The position numbers were made by a program, and so were the translations under genes. A stretch of DNA of 64,000 nucleotides from Ostrinia nubilalis (Eukaryota > Arthropoda > Insecta > Lepidoptera > Crambidae): contig NC_087095.1 in the NCBI RefSeq assembly GCF_963855985.1, forward strand, positions 2,738,001-2,802,000, read 5' to 3'. The first letter of the stretch is position 1. The number at the start of each line of letters is the position of its first letter. Under the pieces are notes generated by a model. That model was not told the origin of the DNA, ran no database searches, and saw only the letters and a list, made by a program, of their open reading frames with translations. Shown here in pieces: positions 42,191 through 51,973 of the stretch.

Positions 42191-42820
42191 GGTAGGTAGG
42201 TACTTCGAAATGCCAATACCGACCTGATTGACCCAAGAGGCTCTTAACTGCTGCTGCTACCTATCGGCAGCTGTCAAAAAGCCAGCAAAGAGAAATTGCA
42301 GCACCCACGGTTCTATGCAAAAATGGTTTCATCAAAGAAAAGATTTACTTTTGTCTCATGGGTGAATTTCAACAAGTGCATATTTTTGCCTAATTTTGGT
42401 GGAAATTGTTATTTGTGTATTTTTATTCTTTAATTATAGATCAAATTTATTGGAAACTTATACTGTTTCTAAAATGATTAAGACATTAAATTTTGTCCAG
42501 TAGTTTTTTAGATTTTCCTTACACCAAAATTAAGAGAACACCAAAATTTATATTAAAGCACCAAAATTAGAAAATATGCTGTCAGTCGGTCATATCTTAG
42601 TGCCAAGCTCAAGAAATGGTTTTAAATTTACCAGCACCGACTCCAAAAATATTAATCATGGTATATTGTCCTAATAAATAAATAACGACGTACTTATTTT
42701 CTACTTTTAAGTGATTGTTGGCGTCGGTTTTAATTTTTTTGTTAAAATTATTTTTTTTCATGCTTTTTAGTTGATTAGTCATTGTTATTGTCACTGAAGA
42801 GGGACAGTACCTATGTTTAA

Positions 42821-42876
42821 TGTGATTAAGACTATAATTTTCCATTTTGTAATGGAAAATTATAGTCTTAATCACA
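42821..42876. repeat. Perfect 26-bp hairpin with 4-nt loop
   Basis: TGTGATTAAGACTATAATTT... through TCCATT, then loop TTGT, then the exact complement. Confidence 0.88.
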
Positions 42877-43084
42877 ATCCAAGTGTAAATAATCTTCCTA
42901 GCAAAATACAGGCTCCCTACTTTAAATATCGGCAACTAAAAAGTATCAATGTATCATGTGTCAATGTATGTATCAACAAATGAGTATTGAGTATCATCTA
43001 ACTCCTAACTTATGTTGTTTAACCTTTCATCATCAGCTCATCTTAAATACCTGAAATAATACAACTGTATGTACATACCTACCT

Positions 43085-43355
43085 AAAATATTTAAAGAAT
43101 TATCCTCCAACTCCTAAGCGTTAAGGAGTTTTACCTTCCATCATCACCTCATCAACATTAGATGATGACTACTTGAATAACTTTAGAAAACGTATTGCAT
43201 TCCTACAAAATTTGAGGTTTACTCTCGATTTCCCTAGGATCCCATCATCAGATCCTGACTTGGTGACAATGGGACCACCACATAAGTGTACCCTATAGAA
43301 CAAAAAAAGAATTTTGAAAATCGGTTCACAATTGACGGAGTTAAGTCGGTTAAAA
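43085..43355. mobile_element. Interspersed moth repeat (GGATCCCATCATCAGATCCTG family)
   Basis: CTAGGATCCCATCATCAGATC, TTGGTGACAATGGGACCA and GAAAATCGGTTCACAATTGACG, then GGAGTTAAGTCGGTTAAAAA, are words of a high-copy moth element. 42640-42790 (ACTTTTAAGTGATTGTTGGCG) appears to be another part of the same family. Class not assigned. Confidence 0.45.
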
Positions 43356-44259
43356 ATGCTTTGGTGCACCACCAAAAACACCAAAATTGACTCACCAAAA
43401 TTAGATTCTCGTTGAAAAAGCTAAATTATATGAAATCTGTTTTAAATATAACAATAACATTTTAACACATGGTATGAAAACAGTTCCTTTACATTATACG
43501 AGGAATTCAACTAAAAAGAATAGCTTAGAAATCTTATACAAAAAGACACCAAAATTGCAGAATTGTTGTCCGTTTAAAAAAAACAACACATTTACGTTTT
43601 TGGCGGGAAGACGCAGAGGTCTTGCACCCGTCTGCCGTCACTGCTCGCGAGGGCGGTACTAAACCTAACGAATGATGGGAGTGTTTAAATCCTGTTTGAT
43701 CTTTAAAGAAACTGACGAGCTATTTCATTATTGACACCAAAATCATAAATTTTTCGCGGACAAAACTTAAGGACGTGACTTAATCACAGTTATTTGGGAA
43801 ACTTGCTTAATTTGGTAATCTTAGATAATAGATAGATTGTATAATCCAAAAATATAATTTTTCCCTAAGTTCTGTTTTGATCTTCAGCTAAAAAAATACA
43901 TATCGTAAGAAATTAAGGATGTGGACACTGCACCAAAATTAGAAACGCTTAGTTCAATTATTTTTTGTCGAATTTGTAAAAGAAAATACTCATTAATAAT
44001 GTTGTCCTCAAAATGGAACCTCTGTATATTTTCGTGTAAAAAAAAATCAAAGTTCTATGTCATAAAAAACATATGATTTTCAGCTACGCCGCTCAAAAAA
44101 TGTGTTTGGGAAATTGACCCTCATAGAGATTGAAATTTAAATGAATAATAATTTCATTTATTGCTGAAGATTTTAATCTCAATGTTTTCATCTCTATGTT
44201 TCATGACAATACAATATACATTTTCAAAGTTTAAATTGAGATTCAAACGTTGATTGACT
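43356..44259. other. AT-rich noncoding stretch
   Basis: Apart from the CACCAAAATT motifs and a GC-rich patch at 43600-43655 (GCGGGAAGACGCAGAGG), nothing is recognised. Confidence 0.3.
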
Positions 44260-44365
44260 GAAAACCAAAATACCGGTTACTTTTTTCATCCTGACTGGAA
44301 ACATTGCAAAAGTACCTTCGGAAAAATCCGAAAACGTTCAGAAATGCTCATAAATTAAAACTTTA
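44260..44365. repeat. Interspersed moth repeat scrap
   Basis: CATCCTGACTGGAAACATTGC, GTACCTTCGGAAAAATCCG and AACGTTCAGAAATGCTC are words I recognise from a common moth element of unknown class. Confidence 0.4.
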
Positions 44366-45373
44366 AAGCTTAATATGACGGCGAAATCCCGCAATAGCCA
44401 TTGATACGAAAATAATACAACGAGGCAGTCATTAAAAAGTTTTCCATGCTCTTTGTCTTTTTAAAAATAGCAAAATGAATGCGAAAAGGAGTCGCAACAG
44501 ACCGGATTGTTTTGTCTGTTGAATTTTTGTGGATCAATGCTGCATAGAAAATGTACTCGTTATTGATGAAGTAGAATTAACATTATCAACCTTATAATGC
44601 TCCATTTGTACTACCCAATAGAAATAATATTATTCGCACAGAAGAAGGTCAATTTGGAACAATGCATGTCTATTTAGCCAGTTGACAGGTAGCTTAAAGA
44701 CAGTTCATAAAAAATAATTCGTAACAACAGCAATAGTAATAACCAAAAGTATATTGGAATTTTATTGTTTTTTCTTTGGCTATTTATCAACTCTATCAGA
44801 TCATGGATAAACTCTAAACTCTAGCTCGGTTAGGTTACACTTATTGATCAATAAGTGATCGTTTTTTTTTTTTCACATTTTTAAAGGCATCGAGTTGTAA
44901 AGAAATAGAGTACCTACTCTAGTTCAGTCATGTTTATGAAATAATTAATTTAATTATCATCATTTCAGTCACATCAAATGTCCACTGCTGTAAATAGCCT
45001 CCCCAAATGATTTTCAAATGAAATAATTATAAAAACTATGCATTTTATCATACTCTATCGACATCTACAAGAGCATTATGGAGTTGCTCCATGAACAGAT
45101 TTTGAAACAATCTGTCCCAAATACGTTGGGAGCTCACGCCGGCTGTGTCCCAGGGACATTATGGTAACTCACAGCATGTCTGCACCAGCATTTATATTCT
45201 ACATACGCCACGACACCTCGAGAGCGTGCTCGGAATAATCCATTACCCTTTGTTTTTAATTCATCCCCGATAATAAGCTTATTCCCTTCGTGTTCCCTTT
45301 TATCTTTCGCATGCGTTTTTCGCAGCTTATTATTACAACGCGCGACGTTTTCACAGCGTAAAGGACGTAGCAT
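44366..45373. other. Noncoding stretch with an RTE scrap at 44960-45010
   Basis: TCATCATTTCAGTCAC and ATGTCCACTGCTG near 44960 form a minus-strand RTE tail scrap. 45130-45370 is GC-richer but lacks a recognisable gene. Confidence 0.3.
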
Positions 45374-45903
45374 ACTTATCAACTCGGAAAGGGATCGTAA
45401 CAGTATCAACTCGTGTGCTTACCATGAGTTTACGTTAGATGTGCTCGCTAGCGACTGCGTAAAAAAATGACATTAAATGTATGACATATTGTGCAGCGCC
45501 CCTAGCGGCTACTTTCAAGAAATAAAATCTTCATAGATTTTTTTGACGTACTCGCTAGCGAGCACACCTCACGTAAACTGATGGTAAGCACACAGTTTAC
45601 GTTAGGTGTGCTAGCTAGTGACTGCGTAAAAAAATGACACAAAATATATGACAGATTATACAGCGCCCCTAGCGGCTACTTTCAAGAACTACAATTTACA
45701 TATAATTTTTTGACGCACTCGCTAGCGCAAATCTGACGTAAACTCATGCTAAGCACACAGTATTCTTTGTATGAAACTTCATACTGCAACGCACTTATCC
45801 GCACCGTAACGTAAACGCCTTGCCTTGCGATTGACAGCGCGCGAAAGGCAATGACAGCTTGCGAAAGGCGATACGGCGTTGATCCCTTTCCGAGTTGATA
45901 AGT
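45374..45903. mobile_element. Outer palindromic MITE containing another MITE
   Basis: ACTTATCAACTCGGAAAGGG (45374) and its complement CCCTTTCCGAGTTGATAAGT (45884-45903) form a 23-bp perfect inverted repeat. A second element at 45413-45758 lies between. Confidence 0.6.
45413..45758. mobile_element. Dimeric MITE, GTGCTTACCATGAGTTTACG family
   Basis: Two head-to-tail copies (45413-45593 and 45594-45758), each with GCTCGCTAGCGACTGCGTAAA at one side, GCGCCCCTAGCGGCTACTTTC in the middle and the inverse end at the other. The second copy lacks its first 20 or so bases. A relative is at 48660-48800. Confidence 0.75.
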
Positions 45904-46164
45904 CTGCTTTGAGCTTAATGCGGCGACTTTAATTATGCGAATTTTAATGGTTTTTGAGATATCATGCGTGCGCACGTATATTGCTGCGTTCGAATGAGGT
46001 CGTATAAATTATTCACTTAACTTTCTTTAATGGGTTCTGTACAAGTTGTTTGTTGTGTTTGAGCTGAGTTCCTTTACCCGTTAAGTGGGAGTTTGTATTG
46101 ACCTTTGTATGTTTGTTTTTAATTGTTTAACATCTGCTCATGGTGAAGTAAACCAGTAGGTATT
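45904..46164. other. Noncoding spacer
   Basis: AT-rich, nothing recognised. Confidence 0.3.
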
Positions 46165-46167
46165 TAA

Positions 46168-46345
46168 GGGCTATATTTCACCGGGACACCATGGCGGCGC
46201 AACCAGTCGCCGGCTACCAACAAAATGTATACAGCTCTATAGAGAGTTACTCACCCGGTGTCCGTTTGATTGCGCAAAGCTGCATACATTTTGTTGGTAG
46301 CGGCGACTGGTTGCGCTGCCATGGTGTCCCGGTGAAATATAGCCC
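46168..46345. mobile_element. Harbinger-type MITE with TAA target duplication
   Basis: Arms of about 68 bp starting GGGCTATATTTCACCGGGAC are nearly perfect complements, and TAA lies directly outside both ends (46165-46167, 46346-46348). Confidence 0.8.
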
Positions 46346-46348
46346 TAA

Positions 46349-47021
46349 CAGTGTCATGTCGTTATTGATTTCTCATGATCTTACGAGGAATTTGTTACCA
46401 TGAATTGATTGACTGTTATGAACTGTCGTTTAAAGTATGTCCTTAACAGAAAATAATAACATTGATCAAACTTTGTATGTAGTAAGGAATATCCTTAGGT
46501 ACCTACTTCAACGAAGTGGAAAAGATGGACGACTGTTTTGACACAAAAGTCTGCACGTAGACATAAACTCAAACCAATTAAAATACAGAAAGACTATTAA
46601 AGTATACGTCGTTGCAAATTACAAAAAGTTATGTTTCTGATAGCATGTCTAAACCTATATTTGAAATACCGAGAGACTTTCACAGAAAATATTAGCTGTC
46701 TGGTATATAAATCTAGTATAAAGCGCCCATTAAGTCCAAAAAGCTTTTAACTTAAAATTCAAGAACAAATCTTGCGAAAAACCTTCTCAGTCGAGTCTAG
46801 ATTATAAATTAGAGAATTGTTATTCAACACAAGCAATAAATAAAGCAGAAATATTGTTTGCTCGCAAGTGAGGCTCAGATGTCCACAGGTAATGCATCGG
46901 GCGGTGATCTATCATTTATTTCAACGTCAGAAATCCATTACGGCACGTCGTCTGACTCAGCCGTGCGACTATCTAGGATGTAGCTTCTCAAACTTTAGGA
47001 AAATCTACCCCTTCTCAGAAC
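46349..47021. other. Noncoding stretch
   Basis: No gene or repeat recognised. Confidence 0.3.
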
Positions 47022-47190
47022 TCAGAGGAGAGTTGTGGCTTTTAGAACTTATTGACACTAGCGAGTAACAATTAGCGTTTTTTAGTTCAAGTCTCTAGCT
47101 ACCAAATGCGTGCTGTTGCGAGCTCAACTAGAGTTTCCAAAAATCGACTACGTCACAACTTTCTTCTGTTACAACTCACCTCAGTGTTAC
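47022..47190. repeat. Interspersed repeat, TTGTGACATTGTCG family, copy 2
   Basis: Colinear with 18390-18555 (shared GCGTTTTTTAGTTCAAGTCTC, GTCACAACTTTC, CTGTTACAACTCACC). Confidence 0.5.
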
Positions 47191-47919
47191 CCTACCGTAG
47201 GTTTATTTAGGGCCTGTTTCAGCACTGATAGAGCCTATTTAGACCATAATAAGTCAAATAAATTTCCACTTTATATGACGATGAAATCTCAGACTTCTAC
47301 TGGAACCGGTGAAAATGGTCCATAGTATTTTTGATTGGTATGTAAATGTGACCTAATGAATCAACCTAGGCAATATTAGTAATAGGTAGCTTGCTTTAGA
47401 AAGAGCAAGCATCAGTCGTTCAACCAATTACTACAACTAAACTACTAACTACTAAAGTCCACTGCTGAGTCTAGCAAATAAATGTAAGCGTTCACGAACT
47501 GTGGGATCATTCGAAGGTTTGACAAGCGCTGCCCTCTTCAAATACAGGTGTAATGGAGTCACCCTGCATGGATTTGTCAATATACATTGACTATTCGACA
47601 GTCTAGTAAATAATATAATAACCGAGGGTGATTGTTGCCAGATCAATCATGAGCATTGATGGATATGACAGCACCCATTATACCAAGCGAGACAAAATGG
47701 TTTTCAAATAAAATCTCTTCTCAATGGTCCATTAGCTTTTTCAAATCTACTCGGACTTACTTTTCTCATAGCTACAATACTTTATTTATCGAGTTTTATT
47801 TTTTTACCAGATATTCAAACACCGGTCATAAATGGTAACAGGCTGACTTGTTGTGCAACCATGTCGAAACGTCAAGCAAGGGTAATAATATCAAGAGTCG
47901 CCTCCACACCACTCTACCT
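47191..47919. other. Noncoding stretch
   Basis: No gene or repeat recognised; several open frames of 60-70 codons have no domains. Confidence 0.3.
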
Positions 47920-48082
47920 AAAAATAAACTTGAAAAAATAGAACTGCCTAAGGTGGTAATCGAACCCACGATTCATTCAGTGTCTAAGTAGCTCATATAA
48001 AAGAGCAGTCTGTAGCCTGGCAAGCGAAAGGACGTGGATTCGATTCCCACCTTAGGCAGTTAGATTTTTTCAAGTTACTTAT
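47920..48082. mobile_element. Inverted-repeat element with tRNA-like arms
   Basis: Arms of about 45 bp (ACTTGAAAAAATAGAACTGCC, TAAGGTGGTAATCGAACCCACG) are mirrored at 48033-48078. Each arm, read outward, ends in a T-arm-like GTTCGATTACCACCTTAGGC that contains a B-box-like word. This may be a MITE made from two tRNA-like ends. Confidence 0.55.
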
Positions 48083-48659
48083 TTAAAAAAAAAGTTAAAC
48101 ATTTTATTATTTCCTAATTGAATTTTTCCTGTTTTTTACATATTACAATAAAATAAATAAAATAAAATATATTTCTTTAAATGAGTTTAATTTTAATAAG
48201 AAGTGCAAATTTATTTACATAAAAACAAAATACTTATTTTGTTTCACTTGAAACTCATCTCTCACTCACACAGCAACACCAATGGGACCAACTCCCATCA
48301 CAATGAGAACCCAGCAAAATTTATACCAACGTCTATTCCAACATTTGCGTGTTCTAATATTCCATACATTTGAAACTTCGCTTTTGATCGTTTCACACAA
48401 TCCTGGATCATGTTCAAACTTCTGTTAACACATTGTTCCTGAATGGGCAGATCACACAATGAAATTAGATTACATTGTAATCCGCGGATTACAACATAAT
48501 CCGACTTAATAGTTAGTAGTCTGCGCCTCTAGGAGTATTTCTTAGAATTGCGTTTAATTTTCTTCTCGTCCCCTCAAGGGGGTACAAATAGCTACTTCAG
48601 TTATGCTAGCGGCTGAAATTCAGCCTGAATTTTTTGTTTGGAGGCTGGATTTTGCGCCC
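48083..48659. other. Noncoding stretch
   Basis: AT-rich to 48240; 48265-48310 has a LINE-tail-like scrap (CACCAATGGGACCAACTCC). A palindromic TGTAATCCGCGGATTACA lies near 48475. Confidence 0.35.
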
Positions 48660-48800
48660 TGAGGGCCTAGTGCGAGTTTTCATCAAACGCGCAAAAAATT
48701 ACATTAAATGTATGACGGATTGTACATCGCCCCTAGCGGGAAACGTTCAAAAACTAAAATTTTCATACATTTTTTATAAACTCACACTCAGCCCACTGTT
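48660..48800. mobile_element. MITE related to 45413-45758
   Basis: Shares ATTACATTAAATGTATGACG and CGCCCCTAGCGGGAAACG-like words in the same order; its ends (GTGCGAGTTTTCATC, TAAACTCACACT) are weaker. Confidence 0.5.
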
Positions 48801-48958
48801 GGGCTAAGAACTCGGCCATACGTCCGAGGTCTAGAGTTCGATCCACGCACAGTTCATAAAATCGGTTTTGTGTAGTAAGTAGTTTTATAACTCGGCTATG
48901 TTTTGAGTTTGATTGATCCCAGTAGAATAATTAACAATGTGATCATTATCTTATCCTA

Positions 48959-49152
48959 TCCTACTAATATTATAAATACGAAATTTTGGATGTCTGGATG
49001 TTTGTTACTCTTTCACGCAAAAACTACTGAACGGATTTTGATGAAACTATACAGTATTATTATTTATAGCCCAGAATAACATATACCCTATAATTTATGA
49101 CGATCTGTGACAAAAGAAATTTCACGCGGTTGAAGCCGCGGGCAAAAGCTAG
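48959..49152 (+). mobile_element. Helitron-like (Lep1-type) element
   Basis: TCCTACTAATATTATAAATA start, GGATGTCTGGATGTTTG, ACTGAACGGATTTTGATG, and GCCGCGGGCAAAAGCTAG end between A and T. Uninterrupted relative of the split copy at 26899-27353. Confidence 0.85.
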
Positions 49153-49405
49153 TATTGGTAATACATAATAATATTTAATATTTGTCGTGTGTTTTCTAGG
49201 TTATAATATACATTATTAAATTTCAAATTAAATTATTCCAATAATAGGTATATTTTTGGTAGGAATAAACATAATAGACATCGTCATCTAGTCCCTAGAA
49301 TACTATAAATGTGTATGTGAAATGAAATTCTTAAATATTATGAGTAATACCACATAATAATAATAATGACTACGTACAGAAGTTTTACTTCGCGAAGGTA
49401 CCTAT

Positions 49406-49870
49406 TTAAAAAATGTATGCTCAATGTCATTAACAATATGGTGTAATTTAGCCTGTCTCAAGAGTCAAGCACCATTTTGTTGACAAACGTCAGTGATCGG
49501 CACTGCGCCGAAGCTATAGGGCTGACTTCGGTAAAATGATGTGACGTGAGGTGCCAAACTGCGGAAAATGGCGGAGGAAATACATGATTTAGCATGAATT
49601 ATCATGAATAATATTAACTACTTATTTACCTCTCAGTGTCTTGAGGCAACTTAAAAAAGTACATTCTGTGTTTTTATTATTATTTAGGCAGTTAAATACT
49701 GCACAGTGTTTAGTACACCATTTTCTTTATTTTCTTCCATCATACACAAGAATACGCGTGCGTGAGTCAATGTTCGCTCGTATGTGAGGCCTTGTCGAAT
49801 GGTATCCTGTAGGTGGGCCATCGTGCGTGTTTTGTTTTCGATGTAAACTCGCGGAGATGAACAGGCCTGG
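49406..49870. repeat. 465-bp interspersed repeat, copy 3 (full)
   Basis: Nearly identical to 24008-24474, with a longer shared left flank with copy 2 (GACTACGTACAGAAGTTTTA). Confidence 0.8.
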
Positions 49871-50449
49871 TAATACTTAAAGTCAAGCTAGCCGCTTGGC
49901 CACTTATCACTTAACCATAAGACGCCAAGCGACGGTAAACCGCTTACGGCCAAGCGGTGTCCAGCCATTACTCCACAGCAAGTAAATACTTGTAACACTG
50001 CGAATGTCAGTCTTATTCCATACGAAATAAGGATTAAAGAACATGCGGAGCTTCGTCGTGATCCAACCGCAGACGCTGGTATTTCAAGCCTTGAGGTTTC
50101 CATCTCATGCCAGGACATGACATGTCATGCTAAATAATTACTTAAGCCATAGGTATAATGAGTCCAAAATGTACATCTTTAATATTATATTATTGCTTTG
50201 AAGTGTCTTGCTATCGATAACCATTTATGATAATGTGTAAATATTTATTATGTGAATGACAATTTACACACTGTGTCAATATCAAAAACATTAATAAAAC
50301 CAAAAAGCAGCCTCCATGACAAGTTAGAAATACCAAGAAACATTTTGCACGTTTAGGACCTGCCCTTTTTTATTTGGGATTCTCGAAATATATTTCACAG
50401 TTGCTATTTTTAGCGGCGAAATGTTTAACGAACATCGGCCGAAAACTGT
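49871..50449. other. Left flank of the endogenous retrovirus
   Basis: 49880-50120 has coding-like composition on the minus strand (SWHEMETSRLEIPASAVGSR in frame) but no domain I know. The rest is AT-rich. ATCT at 50450-50453 is the target duplication. Confidence 0.3.
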
Positions 50450-50453
50450 ATCT

Positions 50454-50721
50454 AGTCAGATTTCGGGAGCGGGGTGGAAGCTTTTTAAAAAGGATTATAT
50501 TTAATTAAACTAAGTGATCACGTCCTCGCCGAGTTGGAGGCGATTTAATAATGATTTAATATTGTGGCCGATCGCAGTCGTCCAGTACGGTGTTTACAAT
50601 TTAGTTCTGCTGACACATCTCTTATGTGAATAACAATTCTACGAATGCTTACACTGTAGAGCGGAAAGTGATGACTTATCTTGTTTAGTCTAGAGCAGAG
50701 GGAGCTGACGGATGCATAACT
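50454..50721 (-). repeat. 3' LTR of the endogenous retrovirus
   Basis: 268 bp, same as 56060-56327. On the minus strand it starts AGTTATGCATCCGTC and ends GAAATCTGACT. The last 37 bases of the env frame lie inside it. Confidence 0.93.
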
Positions 50722-51938
50722 CCTCCCTCCCTAAATGAGAAATTATCGGAAGTTTCATTTTTATGAGTATTCCGGTAATTTCGTTTACATAAAATTTTTA
50801 TATGTTTGCGGAAGGCAATTAATACAATTAACATAAAAAGGATCAAAACTAATATAAATGTAAAGTATGTAAAATAAGAAGTGTCTGTTTCATTTTCACT
50901 AGCACTGATTGCTGCACTGTGTTTCAGGGCGTACGACATGTATTTGATTTCATCCAAATTGATTCCATGCATATTGAGTGCGCGTGCACCGGATAGCGTT
51001 GCGTTTACAGGTAGCTCGGGTAGGTGAATCACCGGTACGTGTTCTACGGCGTCTGATGAAATGTAGAGTCGATGGTGGATCTGCAGGCCATGGATTTCCA
51101 GGTCACAGGGCTCATCGATGGTGATGATGTACGTGCCGAAGACTGACTGCTTAATGACTTCGCTGTCGCAATGTTTGGTCAGCGTGCCTTTCAGTCTGCT
51201 GTACAGAATCCAGTTGTTCGCGTTGAGCTGCTGGAGTTTTACTTCTTCCAGCTGAATCTGGTGCTGCTTGCAGGAGGTAAGGTCCTTACTGAACCTCATC
51301 AGCTGTTCCACGCAGGTAGGCTCGTTATGTAGAGCCTGGTTGTCCGTAGAGCACAGGAAGCGATCGCCGGCGGCAAGCGGGCGACACGGTGTTACGATCG
51401 GTAAGTATTTCAAACCCTTCGCCAAAAGGTAAGGAAATTTGGGGAAAATGGAAAGCGTAACGTTTTGGGATTCTTGGAATATAGGAAGTGAGTATATCTT
51501 ATAATAATTGTAAGTATAATTATCTATCAATGGTATTTCTAAAATAAATGTTATCTGATCCTGTTTCATATAAGATTTTACACAAATAGTTTCTTCTAAA
51601 TTTAACAAATTACTTTCCGTAGGCTGGTAAACTAAATTGGCAGAGTTTGAAATTAACTTTAAATGATACAATAATTCTGTAGAGTTTACAATTGCTTGGT
51701 GTAAAATGGATACTCTACTTAATGCTAATGCTGTTTCTATTTCACTTAATCTTATAAATATTGTACGGAAACTACTTATGAATATGTTATACACTTCTAG
51801 TATGTATGTAGAAAAAGTCCAATCGTTTTGTGTGGACGTTATGTTTTGCAATAGGCTTTCAACTCGTTTCAAGCGTTCATCAATAATAATAGAGTTGTTG
51901 TTTATTTGCTCTGAAATATTTATGAAACTGTCGAACAT
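50685..51938 (-). pseudogene. Envelope glycoprotein (errantivirus Env), N-terminally truncated
   Basis: 417 codons, open. It has one strong membrane span at about residues 357-378 followed by a basic cytoplasmic tail, several NxS/T sites and a Cys-rich middle (about residues 185-280), as in the membrane-anchored part of Env. I see no signal peptide, no furin-type cleavage site and no fusion peptide at the front: the frame opens only about 13 codons before the Met, with a stop at 51978. The receptor-binding/N-terminal part is therefore missing or supplied by splicing from upstream. Env normally merges membranes and is expressed from a spliced transcript. The stop lies inside the 3' LTR. The pol stop (51974) is only 35 bp upstream, so there is no room for the usual N-terminal part in this frame. 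Confidence 0.7.
50722..50732 (-). other. Polypurine tract
   Basis: The minus strand reads AGGGAGGGAGG directly before the 3' LTR, the primer for plus-strand DNA synthesis. Confidence 0.85.
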
Positions 51939-51973
51939 TTTTGAGACCAGGGCAATTTTCTTAGATATTATCT

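Larger units (their letters stand above)
42392..43940. repeat. Dispersed CACCAAAATT motif cluster
   Basis: The 10-mer occurs at 42522, 42539, 42559, 43379, 43393, 43547 and 43931, once with one change at 43736, and once on the minus strand at 42392. Several are extended to CACCAAAATTAG. Spacing is irregular, so it is not a simple tandem array. Confidence 0.6.

Noticed and set aside
42609..42935. 108-codon minus-strand frame
   Set aside because: Lys/Asn-rich translation of an AT-rich repeat, running through the perfect hairpin at 42821-42876.
47949..48061. Functional tRNA gene
   Set aside because: Only T-arm-like and acceptor-like ends are present, in inverted duplicate; there is no D arm or anticodon arm between them.
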